Assembly (NCBI RefSeq): GCF_000250655.1
Contig: NC_016935.1
Location: forward strand, 3,862,001-3,926,000
Direction: 5' to 3'
Origin: Paenibacillus mucilaginosus 3016
GTDB lineage: Bacteria; Bacillota; Bacilli; Paenibacillales; NBRC-103111
DNA: 64,000 bases
This document shows, piece after piece, positions 51,762 through 60,224 of the stretch (its first letter is position 1; the number at the start of each line of letters is the position of its first letter). The notes beneath the pieces were generated by a model. The model did no database searches and was not told where the DNA came from. It was given only the letters and a program-made list of their open reading frames with translations. The position numbers and the translations under genes are program-made.

Positions 51762-51921
51762 ACCCGGGATCACGACCGAGGCGGCAGTGGACCGGAAGAG
51801 TGCCTGGACGGAGATCAGCGTACAGCCAGGAACTGCCATGCCCGAGCTCATCTTTTCCTAACATCTTGGCGTTACGATACAAGGTAATCAACAAGAATAT
51901 GTGGACAAGGAGTGCAGGAAC

Positions 51922-52101
51922 ATGGCAACAGCGGAGGAGAAGCGCAAACAAGAAGAGTTCGTGGAGGCCTATCTGCGCGAGAGGCGAGGGCTCCTGCCGG
52001 CGAATGAAGGGCAGGCGGAAACGGCGGCGGTCCAGGCCTTTCAACGGCTGAACCATTGGGTTCACGAAGCCAGAAAGAGAAGGGAAGCGTCCGATTCGTA
52101 G
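51922..52101 (+). CDS. Small charged helical protein
   Basis: This 59-residue protein begins at ATG 51922 with CAAGGAG upstream. It is almost wholly helical and charged (AEEKRKQEEFVEAYLRERRGLLPANEGQAETAAVQAFQRLNHWVHEARKRREAS). I recognise no family. Small proteins of this type are common in Bacillota and often unannotated. Confidence 0.5.
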   Translation: MATAEEKRKQEEFVEAYLRERRGLLPANEGQAETAAVQAFQRLNHWVHEARKRREASDS

Positions 52102-52231
52102 AATAAGAGGCGGAGAAGAGGCCGCGTTCAAGGGGCTGGGTGGCGAAAAGAAGTTGCAGGAAGCTGGGCAGTATGATCTTACATATTTGAACGATATCGG
52201 CCTTACCCTTTCCTCAGAAGAGATCCGCTCC

Positions 52232-52276
52232 GCGATCGAGAAGGCTGTGCTGGATCATAACGCTTTTGCGAAGAAA
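52232..52276 (+). repeat. Direct repeat, left copy, flanking AT-rich membrane gene
   Basis: GCGATCGAGAAGGCTGTGCT here matches GCGATCGAGAAGGCCGTGCC at 52902. Over 45 nt there are 7 mismatches, with the frame preserved (IEKAV-DHN--AKK). Each copy is followed by its own terminator stem (AGCGCC/GGCGCT at 52285-52316 and CTACTGGC/GCTGGTGG at 52958-52984). Confidence 0.7.
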
Positions 52277-52284
52277 AAGAATAT

Positions 52285-52316
52285 AGCGCCCTTGCCGATA
52301 TGGCGGGGCGCTTTTT
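52285..52316 (+). terminator. Intrinsic terminator
   Basis: AGCGCC (52285-52290) and GGCGCT (52307-52312), with an inner GCC/GGC pair, followed by TTTTT. Confidence 0.75.
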
Positions 52317-52330
52317 ACGTTATTACCGGG

Positions 52331-52843
52331 TTAGGTTTCGAGTCTCCTCCGCCGTCTATAGAGTTCAACCAAGCCTCTTGTAATTAGGGATTTCAAACTG
52401 ACGCTAAATAATGTGTGATACCATTTCCACCAAGCGCTCCACTTTATCAATCCCGTTTTCCGATCATCCCAAATCTCGAAAAGCGTAAGTGGGACTGAAA
52501 AAAAGAACACCTTACTGACGATAGATAGTAAATTATCCTTTCCTTTGTTTGACATTTGATTATATATAACAGTAGCAATGGGATATAGCACTAAATCAAA
52601 TAGGATATGAATTCTAAATATCTTAGGTAATAAACGAGTTGGGTACGTTATTAATTTCATTTTTGTTGTAATCTTATCTAACAAAACATTGGTGACTGCA
52701 TTAAAGACATAGGCAAGAAGCCAATCTTTTTTATCCGGCCGCCTCATCAAAAAAGGCAATATCAACATTGAGAGCAAAAGTAAACAATGCAGGAATGTTA
52801 ATTCATTCTTTTTTTCCACAAGCACCACCACCTCCAGCTGCAT
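52331..52843 (-). CDS. CBO0543 family membrane protein, AT-rich
   Basis: This 170-residue protein has several hydrophobic helices and fits CBO0543: FLHCLLLLSMLILPFLMRRPDKKDW at the start, KITTKMKLITYPTRLLPKIFRIHILFDLVLYPIATVIYNQM in the centre, and KWYHTLFSVSLKSLITRGLVE at the end. The gene is far more AT-rich than its neighbours and lies between two diverged direct repeats, so it looks horizontally acquired. The first hydrophobic segment is preceded by a rather unusual start (MQLEVVVLVEKKNELTF). Function is unknown; the family is widespread in endospore formers. Confidence 0.75.
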   Translation of the reverse strand: MQLEVVVLVEKKNELTFLHCLLLLSMLILPFLMRRPDKKDWLLAYVFNAVTNVLLDKITTKMKLITYPTRLLPKIFRIHILFDLVLYPIATVIYNQMSNKGKDNLLSIVSKVFFFSVPLTLFEIWDDRKTGLIKWSAWWKWYHTLFSVSLKSLITRGLVELYRRRRRLET

Positions 52844-52901
52844 ATAAATAGCTTGTTCATAATTAACATTACTATTCGCCTGCGCGGCTATATGATGGGC
52901 T

Positions 52902-52946
52902 GCGATCGAGAAGGCCGTGCCGGATCACAATTCAGTTGCGAAGAAA
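52902..52946 (+). repeat. Direct repeat, right copy
   Basis: Second copy of the 45-nt unit described at 52232-52276; here the reading frame ends in a stop codon (TGA at 52947-52949), which may represent the original gene end. The 22 nt after it lead to a terminator. Confidence 0.7.
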
Positions 52947-52957
52947 TGACGAATCCC

Positions 52958-52984
52958 CTACTGGCTCCGGCTGGTGGTTTTTTT
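52958..52984 (+). terminator. Intrinsic terminator with wobble pairs
   Basis: CTACTGGC and GCTGGTGG pair along all eight positions, three of them G-U, over a TCCG tetraloop, followed by seven T residues. Confidence 0.75.
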
Positions 52985-53154
52985 AAAAAAGATGCTCACA
53001 AATTCGCTCACACGATCACATTTTAATGGGTAGAAATCTATCACAAATCGAAGGAAAGTGATCTGTTTTCTCCCGGAAGTCTGTGGTACGCTTCCAAAAG
53101 AAAGCGGTGCCGCAGGCTGCGGCGCATCCGCGTTGGAGACGGGGAGGAAGCAGA

Positions 53155-55065
53155 ATGAAGCTGCAATGGATTGGGGATACGGCTGGGCTGCAGACCGGGA
53201 TACGGGAGCTGGCCGGGGACATCCCGTTCGCCGAGAGTAAGGACGGCATACCGGTACATATCGAAACCTGCGGGGAGGGACTCGTTGTAGGGCGGCAGGA
53301 TGGTCGGGCTTATATCCGCTATGCGGAGAAGCATCTGTTCTACCGGGGGCTGGGGCTGCTGGTCCAGTACGGGTCCGAGGCAGAATCTTTCGAGCTCAGG
53401 GAGCAGGCCCAGTTCGATCTCATCGGCCCGATGTTCGATCTCTCCCGCAACGGGGTGCTCACCGTGGAGAGCTTCAAGTTCATGCTGCGGAAAATGGCGC
53501 TCATGGGGCTGAACACGGTGATGCTCTATATGGAAGATACCTATGAGATCGAGGGTGAAGACTATTTCGGCTACATGCGGGGCCGCTATTCCCGTGCAGA
53601 GCTGAAGGAGATTGACGACTATGCCGATCTGTTCGGCATCGAAGCGTTCCCGAGCATCCAGACCCTGGCTCATCTCGAGGAGTTCCTGAAGTGGGACGCG
53701 GCGAAGGGGTACCGGGACACGAAGGGAGCCCTGCTCGTCGGCAGCGAAAAGACAGAGGAGCTCATCGGGCGGATGATCGACAGCGTCAGCGCCCCCTTCC
53801 GGAGCCGGAAGATTCACATCGGCATGGATGAGGCGGAGGAGCTCGGCCGCGGCCGGTATCTGGATCTGTACGGCTACCGCAGCCGCTTCGAGATCATGAC
53901 GGAGCATCTGAGCCGCGTCCTGGAAGCCGTGCGGGAACGCGGTCTGAAGCCGATGATGTGGAGCGACATGTTCCTGAAGTTCGCTTCCCGGGACGGGGCC
54001 GAGCACTACGACAAGGAAACGCAGATTCCCGAGAGCATGGCGCGCCGGATCCCGAAGGACGTGGACATGGTGTACTGGGACTATGCGCACCAGGAGCAGG
54101 AAGACTATGAGCTGTTGATCGCCAAGCACCGGCCGCTGGGCTGCCGGCTCGCATTCGCCGGTGCGGTATGGGTGTTCAATACGTTCGGCGTCAACTACGG
54201 CTTGTCGCTGAATGCCACCGACAGCGCACTGCAGGTATGCAAGCGGGAGGGCATCCGCGAGGTGTACGCAACGATGTGGGGCGATGACGGGATGGAAAGC
54301 AATCCGTTCATCGCGCTGCTGGGCCTGCAGTTCTATGCCGAACACGCTTACACAGCGGGGCGGCCCGATCCTGCGCGGCTGGCGGAGCGGGTGAAGTTCT
54401 GCACGGGCATCGACGAAGCGGCGTTCCTGCGGCTGAAATACCTGGACGAAACCCCGGGGGCCGAGCCGGACAACGTCAAACAGAGCAACCCGTCCAAGTT
54501 CCTGCTGTATCAGGACGTGCTGCTGGGGCTGTTCGACAAGCAGATCGAAGGGCTGCCGATGGCGGAGCATTACCGGCGGCTGGAGGAGGAGATCCGGGGC
54601 GGCCGCGATCCGGAAGCGGCGCTGGACTACCTCTTCGAGGTGCCGGAGAAGCTTTGCGGCGTGCTCCGGCGCAAGAGCGAGATCGGTATCGAGCTGAAGC
54701 GGGCTTATGACGCGCGCGATCTGGATACCCTGCGCCATATCGCCGCGGATGTGCTGCCGGAGATCTCGGCGGCCGTGCAGGAGCTCCGAAGAGCCCACCG
54801 GGATCAGTGGCTCCGCCTGTTCAAGCCGTTCGGCTGGGAGGTGCTCGATATCCGTTACGGCGGCGTGGTGTGCCGGCTCGACACGGCGGCATTCCGGCTG
54901 AAGGAGTACACGGAAGGCCGTCTGCAGCGGATCGAGGAGCTGGAGCAGGAACGCCTGGTGTACAGCGCGGTGAACCGGTTTAACGGAAAAGGCGCCGGCT
55001 GGTGCAGCTATTATTACCGGATGGCCTCGCCGAACGTGTTTTTTCATGTGCTGAACCCGTTCTGA
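53155..55065 (+). CDS. Glycoside hydrolase family 20-like (beta-N-acetylhexosaminidase-type)
   Basis: This 636-residue protein begins at ATG 53155 (GGGGAGG 8 nt upstream). It has an N-terminal alpha/beta domain of GH20b type (about residues 20-80), then the barrel: LIGPMFDLSRNGVLTVESFKFMLRKMALMGLNTVMLYMEDTYEIEG, and KIHIGMDEAEELG (Asp225-Glu226, the catalytic pair of GH20), and YWDYAHQEQEDY. The C-terminal 200 residues are helical. No signal peptide is present, so it is intracellular. It is a candidate beta-N-acetylglucosaminidase or a GH20 member with shifted specificity. It is monocistronic. Confidence 0.82.
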   Translation: MKLQWIGDTAGLQTGIRELAGDIPFAESKDGIPVHIETCGEGLVVGRQDGRAYIRYAEKHLFYRGLGLLVQYGSEAESFELREQAQFDLIGPMFDLSRNGVLTVESFKFMLRKMALMGLNTVMLYMEDTYEIEGEDYFGYMRGRYSRAELKEIDDYADLFGIEAFPSIQTLAHLEEFLKWDAAKGYRDTKGALLVGSEKTEELIGRMIDSVSAPFRSRKIHIGMDEAEELGRGRYLDLYGYRSRFEIMTEHLSRVLEAVRERGLKPMMWSDMFLKFASRDGAEHYDKETQIPESMARRIPKDVDMVYWDYAHQEQEDYELLIAKHRPLGCRLAFAGAVWVFNTFGVNYGLSLNATDSALQVCKREGIREVYATMWGDDGMESNPFIALLGLQFYAEHAYTAGRPDPARLAERVKFCTGIDEAAFLRLKYLDETPGAEPDNVKQSNPSKFLLYQDVLLGLFDKQIEGLPMAEHYRRLEEEIRGGRDPEAALDYLFEVPEKLCGVLRRKSEIGIELKRAYDARDLDTLRHIAADVLPEISAAVQELRRAHRDQWLRLFKPFGWEVLDIRYGGVVCRLDTAAFRLKEYTEGRLQRIEELEQERLVYSAVNRFNGKGAGWCSYYYRMASPNVFFHVLNPF

Positions 55066-55133
55066 AAGATATGATTCAAGCCCTCATGGAGCCGTGCTCT
55101 TCGGGGGCTTGATCCATGTCGGAGGGGCAGCTC

Positions 55134-55265
55134 CTAGTTATTGTTCATATGGCGTGCCTCTTCCGTAGGCACGGGCTGGGTCAGCAGGCGCTCGGTCACG
55201 TCGGCATTGGACTGGAGATTCTGCTTTTTTGCCGCCGCGGCTGGGCGGGCTTTGCTTTTGGACAT
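55134..55265 (-). CDS. Small Lys/Ala/Asn-rich protein
   Basis: The 43-residue frame MSKSKARPAAAAKKQNLQSN to MNNN has an excellent ribosome site (GGAAGGAGG about 10 nt upstream). It is basic at the start and Asn-rich at the end. It looks like a small spore-type or stress protein of Paenibacillus, but I do not recognise a family. It is divergent from the FAD oxidoreductase gene. Confidence 0.6.
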   Translation of the reverse strand: MSKSKARPAAAAKKQNLQSNADVTERLLTQPVPTEEARHMNNN

Positions 55266-55471
55266 GGCAGGACGGTCCTCCTTCCCTAGGCGCACTCGGA
55301 TACAATGGCTGCGGATAGTTTCTCCAGCGGTCTCTTTTCCATGCAAAAATGCGGCCGGATTTCCTACGGAAAACCTGGGAGCCCGCCTTGGAGAGGAGTA
55401 CCACCGGCTCCCTGGCATGAGGCTCGCAGCCGAAGGGTACCTTGAAGGTAAGAAGAGAGGAGGTGGCGGCC

Positions 55472-57220
55472 GTGCGGCCGCTGGGTCTTCTGATGTTCAC
55501 GGTGCTGTTCGTGTTCGCCGTCGGCCGCGGATGGGCCGAAGCGGAATCCTCGGGCAGCGCCCATTATGATGTCGTTGTCACCGGCAGCGAGCCGGAAGCG
55601 GTCGCGGCGGCCGTCGCGGCCGCAAGGGAAGGGCAGCGGACGCTGCTGATCGACACCAAGCCCGAGGTCGGCGGTTTGTTTACCCAGGGGGAACTGAATT
55701 CGCTGGACCTCAATCTGACCCCGGACGGCAAACAGCTGAACAAAGGGATATTCGAAGAGTTCTACGGCAAAATCGGCAGGCGTACTTCCTTCGATACGAA
55801 GCGGGCGGGCGAGGTGCTGAAGTCCATGATGGCCGCCGAACCGAACCTGACGGTGAAGCTGTCGGCAGGAAGGATCAAGCCGCTGGCCGGGCGGAGCAAA
55901 ATCCGGGCGCTGGAGGTTGCCGGCCCCGGGGGACCGGAATTCATCACGGCGGGGATGTACATCGATGCCTCGGCGGATGGGGACACGGCCTATGCGGCCG
56001 GAGCGCCCTTCACGTTCGGGCAGGAGGACTTCCGCGGTTCCCGGGAAACCATGTGCGCCACGCTGGTGTTCGAGTTGCAGCACGTAGACTGGCCGAAGGT
56101 TCAGGAAGTGCAGCGCAAGGACGGCAATCCGGACACCGGTGCGGATGCGTACTCCGCCTGGGGCTATCCGCAGATGCACGCCTATCGGCCCGCAGATCCC
56201 GGTATCCGGGTGCGGGCGCTGAACCTGGGCCGGCAGGAGGACGGCCGGGTGCTCGTCAACGCCCTGCAGCTGCTCGGGGTGGACGGGACGGATCCGGTAC
56301 AGGTGGAGGCGGCGATGGAGCGTGGCAAGCGAGAACTGCCTTCGATAGTAGGGTATCTCCGCACACTGCCTGGGCTGGAGCAGGCGGAGCTGTCGCGTAC
56401 GGCGTCCTCCCTGTATATCCGGGAGACCCGGCACCTCATCGGCGAATACAGGCTGACGCTGGAGGACGTGCTCGAGAACCGGGACTTCCCGGACCGCATC
56501 GCCTTCGGCTCTTATCCGGTCGATATCCAGCGGAGCCGATGGGGGCCGGACCTGGTTCTCGGCAATCCGGAGCAGTTCGCCGTCCCGCTGCGGTCGCTGA
56601 TCCCGAAGGGGTGGACGAACCTGCTTGTGGCCTCGCGCAGCGCGAGCTATGATTCGCTGGCCCACGGCAGCGCCCGGGTTGTGCCGCTGGGGATGTCGGC
56701 TGCGGAGGCGGCGGGAACCGCGGCCGCTTATGCGAACCGCAAGGGCCTTACGCTGCAGGACATCGCCCGGGAACCGAAGATGGAGCACGCGGCGCGGATT
56801 CAAGCCCGGCTCAACGAGAAGGGAGCGGGTCTGGCGCCGATTCCCCCGTACAAGGATGAGACGAGAACGCACTGGGCTTATCCCGGTGTGAAGTGGCTGC
56901 GGGACCGGGCCGTGGTCGCCGGCGGGTACAGGAACGACTACCGGCTGGACGAACCGGCAGGGGCGGCATCGCTGCGGACGTGGGCGGCGGGGGCGGCGCT
57001 GGCCTCGCACAAGCGGGAACCCGTCATGCCGGAGCGTATCGTCAGCAAGCTGGCGAACGACCCGCTGGCGAAGCTGGACAAAGCGGAACTAGGGCAGTTC
57101 CTGCAGGCGAACGGGATGCAGGAGACCCGGTGGTTGGCCCCGACGGCCGGGCATTGGAAGGAAGATGAAGAGGTAACGAACGGACTTCTATTTATGATTC
57201 TTACGGAACTTTACCGTTAA
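55472..57220 (+). CDS. Exported FAD-dependent oxidoreductase with C-terminal SLH-like domain
   Basis: The 582-residue protein starts at GTG 55472 (GAGAGGAGG 9 nt upstream). Residues 1-25 are a signal peptide (LGLLMFTVLFVFAVGRGWA). Residues about 30-450 form an FAD-binding oxidoreductase of the PF12831 type: DVVVTGSEPEAVAAAVAAAREGQRTLLIDTKPEVGGLFTQGELNSL, and the C-terminal FAD segment GSARVVPLGMSAAEAAGTAAAY. The glycine-rich loop GSEPEA is degenerate compared with GxGxxG. Residues about 462-545 (THWAYPGVKWLRDRAVVAGGYRNDYRLDEPAGAASLRTWAAGAAL) look like an S-layer-homology repeat. A wall-attached, extracytoplasmic oxidoreductase is inferred. FAD must be loaded before export or outside. Confidence 0.72.
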   Translation: MRPLGLLMFTVLFVFAVGRGWAEAESSGSAHYDVVVTGSEPEAVAAAVAAAREGQRTLLIDTKPEVGGLFTQGELNSLDLNLTPDGKQLNKGIFEEFYGKIGRRTSFDTKRAGEVLKSMMAAEPNLTVKLSAGRIKPLAGRSKIRALEVAGPGGPEFITAGMYIDASADGDTAYAAGAPFTFGQEDFRGSRETMCATLVFELQHVDWPKVQEVQRKDGNPDTGADAYSAWGYPQMHAYRPADPGIRVRALNLGRQEDGRVLVNALQLLGVDGTDPVQVEAAMERGKRELPSIVGYLRTLPGLEQAELSRTASSLYIRETRHLIGEYRLTLEDVLENRDFPDRIAFGSYPVDIQRSRWGPDLVLGNPEQFAVPLRSLIPKGWTNLLVASRSASYDSLAHGSARVVPLGMSAAEAAGTAAAYANRKGLTLQDIAREPKMEHAARIQARLNEKGAGLAPIPPYKDETRTHWAYPGVKWLRDRAVVAGGYRNDYRLDEPAGAASLRTWAAGAALASHKREPVMPERIVSKLANDPLAKLDKAELGQFLQANGMQETRWLAPTAGHWKEDEEVTNGLLFMILTELYR

Positions 57221-57245
57221 TCTACGGGAAATAGCAGCACACGAA

Positions 57246-57277
57246 GGGGAACAGGCCGATGCCTGGCCCCTTTTTTT
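57246..57277 (+). terminator. Intrinsic terminator after the FAD oxidoreductase
   Basis: GGGGAACAGGC and GCCTGGCCCC form a nested stem over CGAT, followed by seven T. Confidence 0.82.
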
Positions 57278-57358
57278 GCCGTTTTTACCGCACTACCGGA
57301 AAAAGATATGCGAAATAGGCGTTAACATTCGGAATCAGCCTTCTGCGCGCGTAGGTAC

Positions 57359-57430
57359 ATGTCATGTATAATGACATAAATGCATTGCTAAAACGGGAAA
57401 TGCCTTTTATAATGTTATATATAATGACAT
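57359..57430 (+). promoter_or_regulatory. pucR promoter with two 19-bp palindromic operators
   Basis: TTGCTA (57385-57390) and TATAAT (57408-57413) are 17 nt apart. Palindrome 1, ATGTCAT-GTATA-ATGACAT (57359-57377), lies upstream of the -35; palindrome 2, ATGTTAT-ATATA-ATGACAT (57412-57430), overlaps and follows the -10. They share 17 of 19 positions and are 53 bp apart centre to centre, about five helical turns. A looping or cooperative regulator, perhaps PucR itself, is inferred. Confidence 0.68.
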
Positions 57431-57487
57431 CACGGGAGTCTGGCAAGGCTGCAGAGCTGTCCGCACATCTCATTAGGAGGGAATGCT

Positions 57488-59114
57488 GTGCATCTTACGG
57501 TCGAACAAGCGCTGTCCGTCTACCCCCTGTCTGAAGGGAAACTCGTAGCCGGGCGCAGCGGAATGAACCGCATCGTGAAGTCGGTGAACGTCATGGATGC
57601 ACCGGATATCACCGACTGGATTAAGGATGGCGAGATGCTGTTCACGACCGCCTACCTTATCAAAGACAGCCCCGATGACGCGATCGCCCTGCTGCGCAAG
57701 CTGAACCAGCGGGGATCTGCGGGACTTGGCATCAAGCTGGGGCGGTTCTGGCCCGACGTGCCGCAGCCGATTCTCGAAGAGGCTGACCGTCTGGCTTTTC
57801 CCCTCATCGAACTCCCTTTCCAGTTCACCTTCTCCGATCAAATGAACGGATTGTTTCACGCCGAAATGCAGAAGAGCACGAAGGTGCTTCACAATGTGCT
57901 CGACAAGCAGAAGAAGCTGATGCAGTTCGCCTTGAGACCGGATCATATCAGCAACTTTTTTCACACGATCCTCGGCATTGTCGGCTATCCGCTGGCCGTT
58001 GTCGGCTCCCGGGGGCACCTCGTCTTCAATGCCACTCCCTTCTCCGAGATGCAGCTGCTTCGCGGCTGGCCGTGGAAGGACCACTGCCAGTGGGTGCATA
58101 CCGAAGAGGGCCGCTATTACCGCATTCCGCTGACGGACCGGGAGGACTGCGCCGGCTATGCGATCTTCTGTCCGCCGGACACCCCGCTGATGAAAGTGGA
58201 AGAGGGTCTCTTCCTGCAGGCCGCGGAGATTATTTCTCATCATATGGGCTTCATCTATAAAGAATACATGGATCATTCGGTCCAGACGGACCTTGGCTCC
58301 CTGCTCGTGAGGTATCTCAAAGGGACCGGCTCCATCGGGGCCTTGACCGACGGGGCGGAGCGCCTCGGCATCCGGCTGTTCTCGGAGAGCTACCAGTGCG
58401 TGCTGACGACCGTACCGGAGAATACGCCGGGACAATGTGCGGGAGAAGGCGCTGCGCGATGTGCGCGAGGAGATGCAGTACCACCCCGAGATGAAGGAGT
58501 GGAATGTGGTGCACTTCTGCATCCGCGAGGGCATTCTCTCGCTCTTCCCGGCCGAATCGTTCCCGGGCAACGGCAGGCTGCAGGCGCTCCTGGCCGGGGC
58601 GCTGCATAGTGTGCTGGGTACCATGCCCGAGGGCAGCCGCCCGAGGATCGCCGTCAGCAACAAGAAACGGGAGCCCGAGGGGCTGGCGGATGCCTACCGC
58701 GAATGCCGGGATACGCTGCGGCTTGCCGTCAAGCTCGGAGTCCCTGACGACGTCATCCAGTATGAGACGGTGGAGCTGGCCTGTCTGTTCCAGCATGTGC
58801 CGCCGGGCAAGATGCAGAGCTACTGCCGGGAAGTGCTGGAGCCGCTGCTCGCCAAAGATCCGGACTATTCGCAGGAGATGCTGCGGACGCTGGAGACCTT
58901 CGTGGAGAATGACGGCCAGCTCAGCGAGACGGCGAAGCAGCTGTACATCCACCGCAATACGGCCGCCTACCGGCTCGAGAAGATCGGCGAGATGCTCGGC
59001 GTGGATTTCAAGAATATCAGCGATCTCCTCCGGCTGAAGCTGGTGTTTATGTTCAGGCAAATGCTGAAGACCGGAGCGCAGACGGAGAATCCGCTCGGGG
59101 TACGGAACTTGTAA
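57488..59114 (+). pseudogene. pucR: PucR-family purine catabolism regulator, one-base frameshift
   Basis: The first part (57488 to about 58428) encodes a PucR N-terminal domain (LTVEQALSVYPLSEGKLVAG, ITDWIKDGEMLFTTAYLI). The second part (to 59114) carries the C-terminal PucR helix-turn-helix (LSETAKQLYIHRNTAAYRLEKIGEMLG) and the preceding GGDEF-like section. The frames join if one C is removed from ACGCCGGGAC at about 58427 (VPENT then RDNVREKALRDV). PucR controls purine catabolism in B. subtilis in response to allantoin-type metabolites, and the adjacent xanthine dehydrogenase genes fit this. A sequencing error is likely since both halves are well preserved. Confidence 0.83.
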
Positions 59115-59138
59115 ACGAAGAACCCAGGAGGGCTGCGA

Positions 59139-60224
59139 ATGGAAATGCACGGACTGGTGGAGGTGCTGTTCCGGACACCGCACCGCGCGGTGCTGGCAAC
59201 GGTCATGGAGGTGGAGGGGCACGCGTACCGGAAGGCGGGGGCTTCCATGCTGCTGCTCGAGAACGGGTCGCGTTACGGCAGTATTTCGCCCGGCTGCCTG
59301 GAGTCGGATCTCTCCGATCGGGTGGAGGGGCTGCTGCGCAGCGGCGGGGCCGAGATGGTGGAGTATGACATGCGGCCTGCGGACGATTTCTCCTGGGGCG
59401 AGGCGATCGGCTGCGGAGGCATGATCCGCGTGCTGCTCGAGCCGGTGCACGGCATGCTGCTGCATGTGCTGCTCGAGGTCAAGCGGAGGCTGGACCGGGG
59501 GCAGGAGGCGGGCCTGCTGAGGTCCTTCGTCAGCTCCTATACGCAGGCGGAATACAAGCTGACCGAAGGGGAGCCGAACGCGGCGGGGGATGCCGCCGTC
59601 CTGAAGATGGAAGACGGTGTGCTGCGTCTGGTGAGCTCGTATACACCGAGGCCGCGGCTGCTGCTCTTCGGGGCGTCGGACGATGCGGTGCCGGTGGTGG
59701 AGCTCGCGCAAAAGAGCGGCTTCCGTGTGACGGTAGCGGACTGGCGTGAAGGGCTGTGCACCTCGCTGCGCTTCCCCCGGGCCTCCCGGGTCATCGGACA
59801 GCCGGAACGGATCGTGGAGCGGCTGCAGCTCACGGAGCGCGATTATGTGCTGATCATGAGCCACCACTATCCGCATGATGCGAAGCTGCTGGAGCTGCTG
59901 CTTCCGAATCAATACAAGTATGTCGGCGTCATGGGCTCGATCTCGCGGACCGAGCGTCTGCTCGGCGGCCGTCCGGCCCCGGATTGGCTGCACTATCCGG
60001 TGGGGCTCGCTATACGGGCCGCCGGGCCGGAAGAAATCGCCATCTCCATCGCCGCCCAGCTGATTGAGGTGCGCAGGAAATCGACCGAACCAAGAACAGA
60101 GGAGTGGAAGGGCTGTGAAAGTAACGGGTATTTATCTCGGGGCCGGCGCGGGCACAAGAATGGGAGGTTCCAAGCTTTCCATCCCCCTGGGCGGCACTGG
60201 AAAATTAGGCGGCTGCGCCCTTGA
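59139..60224 (+). CDS. pucA: XdhC-like molybdoenzyme maturation factor (PucA-like)
   Basis: This 361-residue protein has the XdhC N-terminal domain (AVLATVMEVEGHAYRKAGASMLLLENGSRYGSISPGCLESDL, with the conserved Cys, about residues 20-57) and the XdhC C-terminal Rossmann domain (PRLLLFGASDDAVPVVELAQKSGFRVTVADWRE, and SHHYPHDAKLLELLL, YVGVMGSISRTERLL). XdhC binds Moco, protects it and hands it to xanthine dehydrogenase. The last 35 or so residues overlap the next gene by 110 bp and do not look like XdhC; a frameshift near the end, with a GTGA-type overlap at 60115, is a plausible alternative. Confidence 0.83.
   Translation: MEMHGLVEVLFRTPHRAVLATVMEVEGHAYRKAGASMLLLENGSRYGSISPGCLESDLSDRVEGLLRSGGAEMVEYDMRPADDFSWGEAIGCGGMIRVLLEPVHGMLLHVLLEVKRRLDRGQEAGLLRSFVSSYTQAEYKLTEGEPNAAGDAAVLKMEDGVLRLVSSYTPRPRLLLFGASDDAVPVVELAQKSGFRVTVADWREGLCTSLRFPRASRVIGQPERIVERLQLTERDYVLIMSHHYPHDAKLLELLLPNQYKYVGVMGSISRTERLLGGRPAPDWLHYPVGLAIRAAGPEEIAISIAAQLIEVRRKSTEPRTEEWKGCESNGYLSRGRRGHKNGRFQAFHPPGRHWKIRRLRP

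Larger units (their letters stand above)
52102..52330 (+). other. Remnant of a 3' gene end, with terminator
   Basis: An open frame from 52154 reads DLTYLNDIGLTLSSEEIRSAIEKAVLDHNAFAKKK; a second diverged copy of its end lies at 52902-52946 and stops with AKK. The frame here runs through a terminator stem (AGCGCC at 52285-52290 / GGCGCT at 52307-52312, then TTTTT). I read it as the tail of a lost gene. Confidence 0.5.

Noticed and set aside
52154..52387. Complete small gene at 52154
   Set aside because: The frame runs through a terminator stem and overlaps the end of the minus-strand membrane gene; only the first part resembles a gene end duplicated at 52902.
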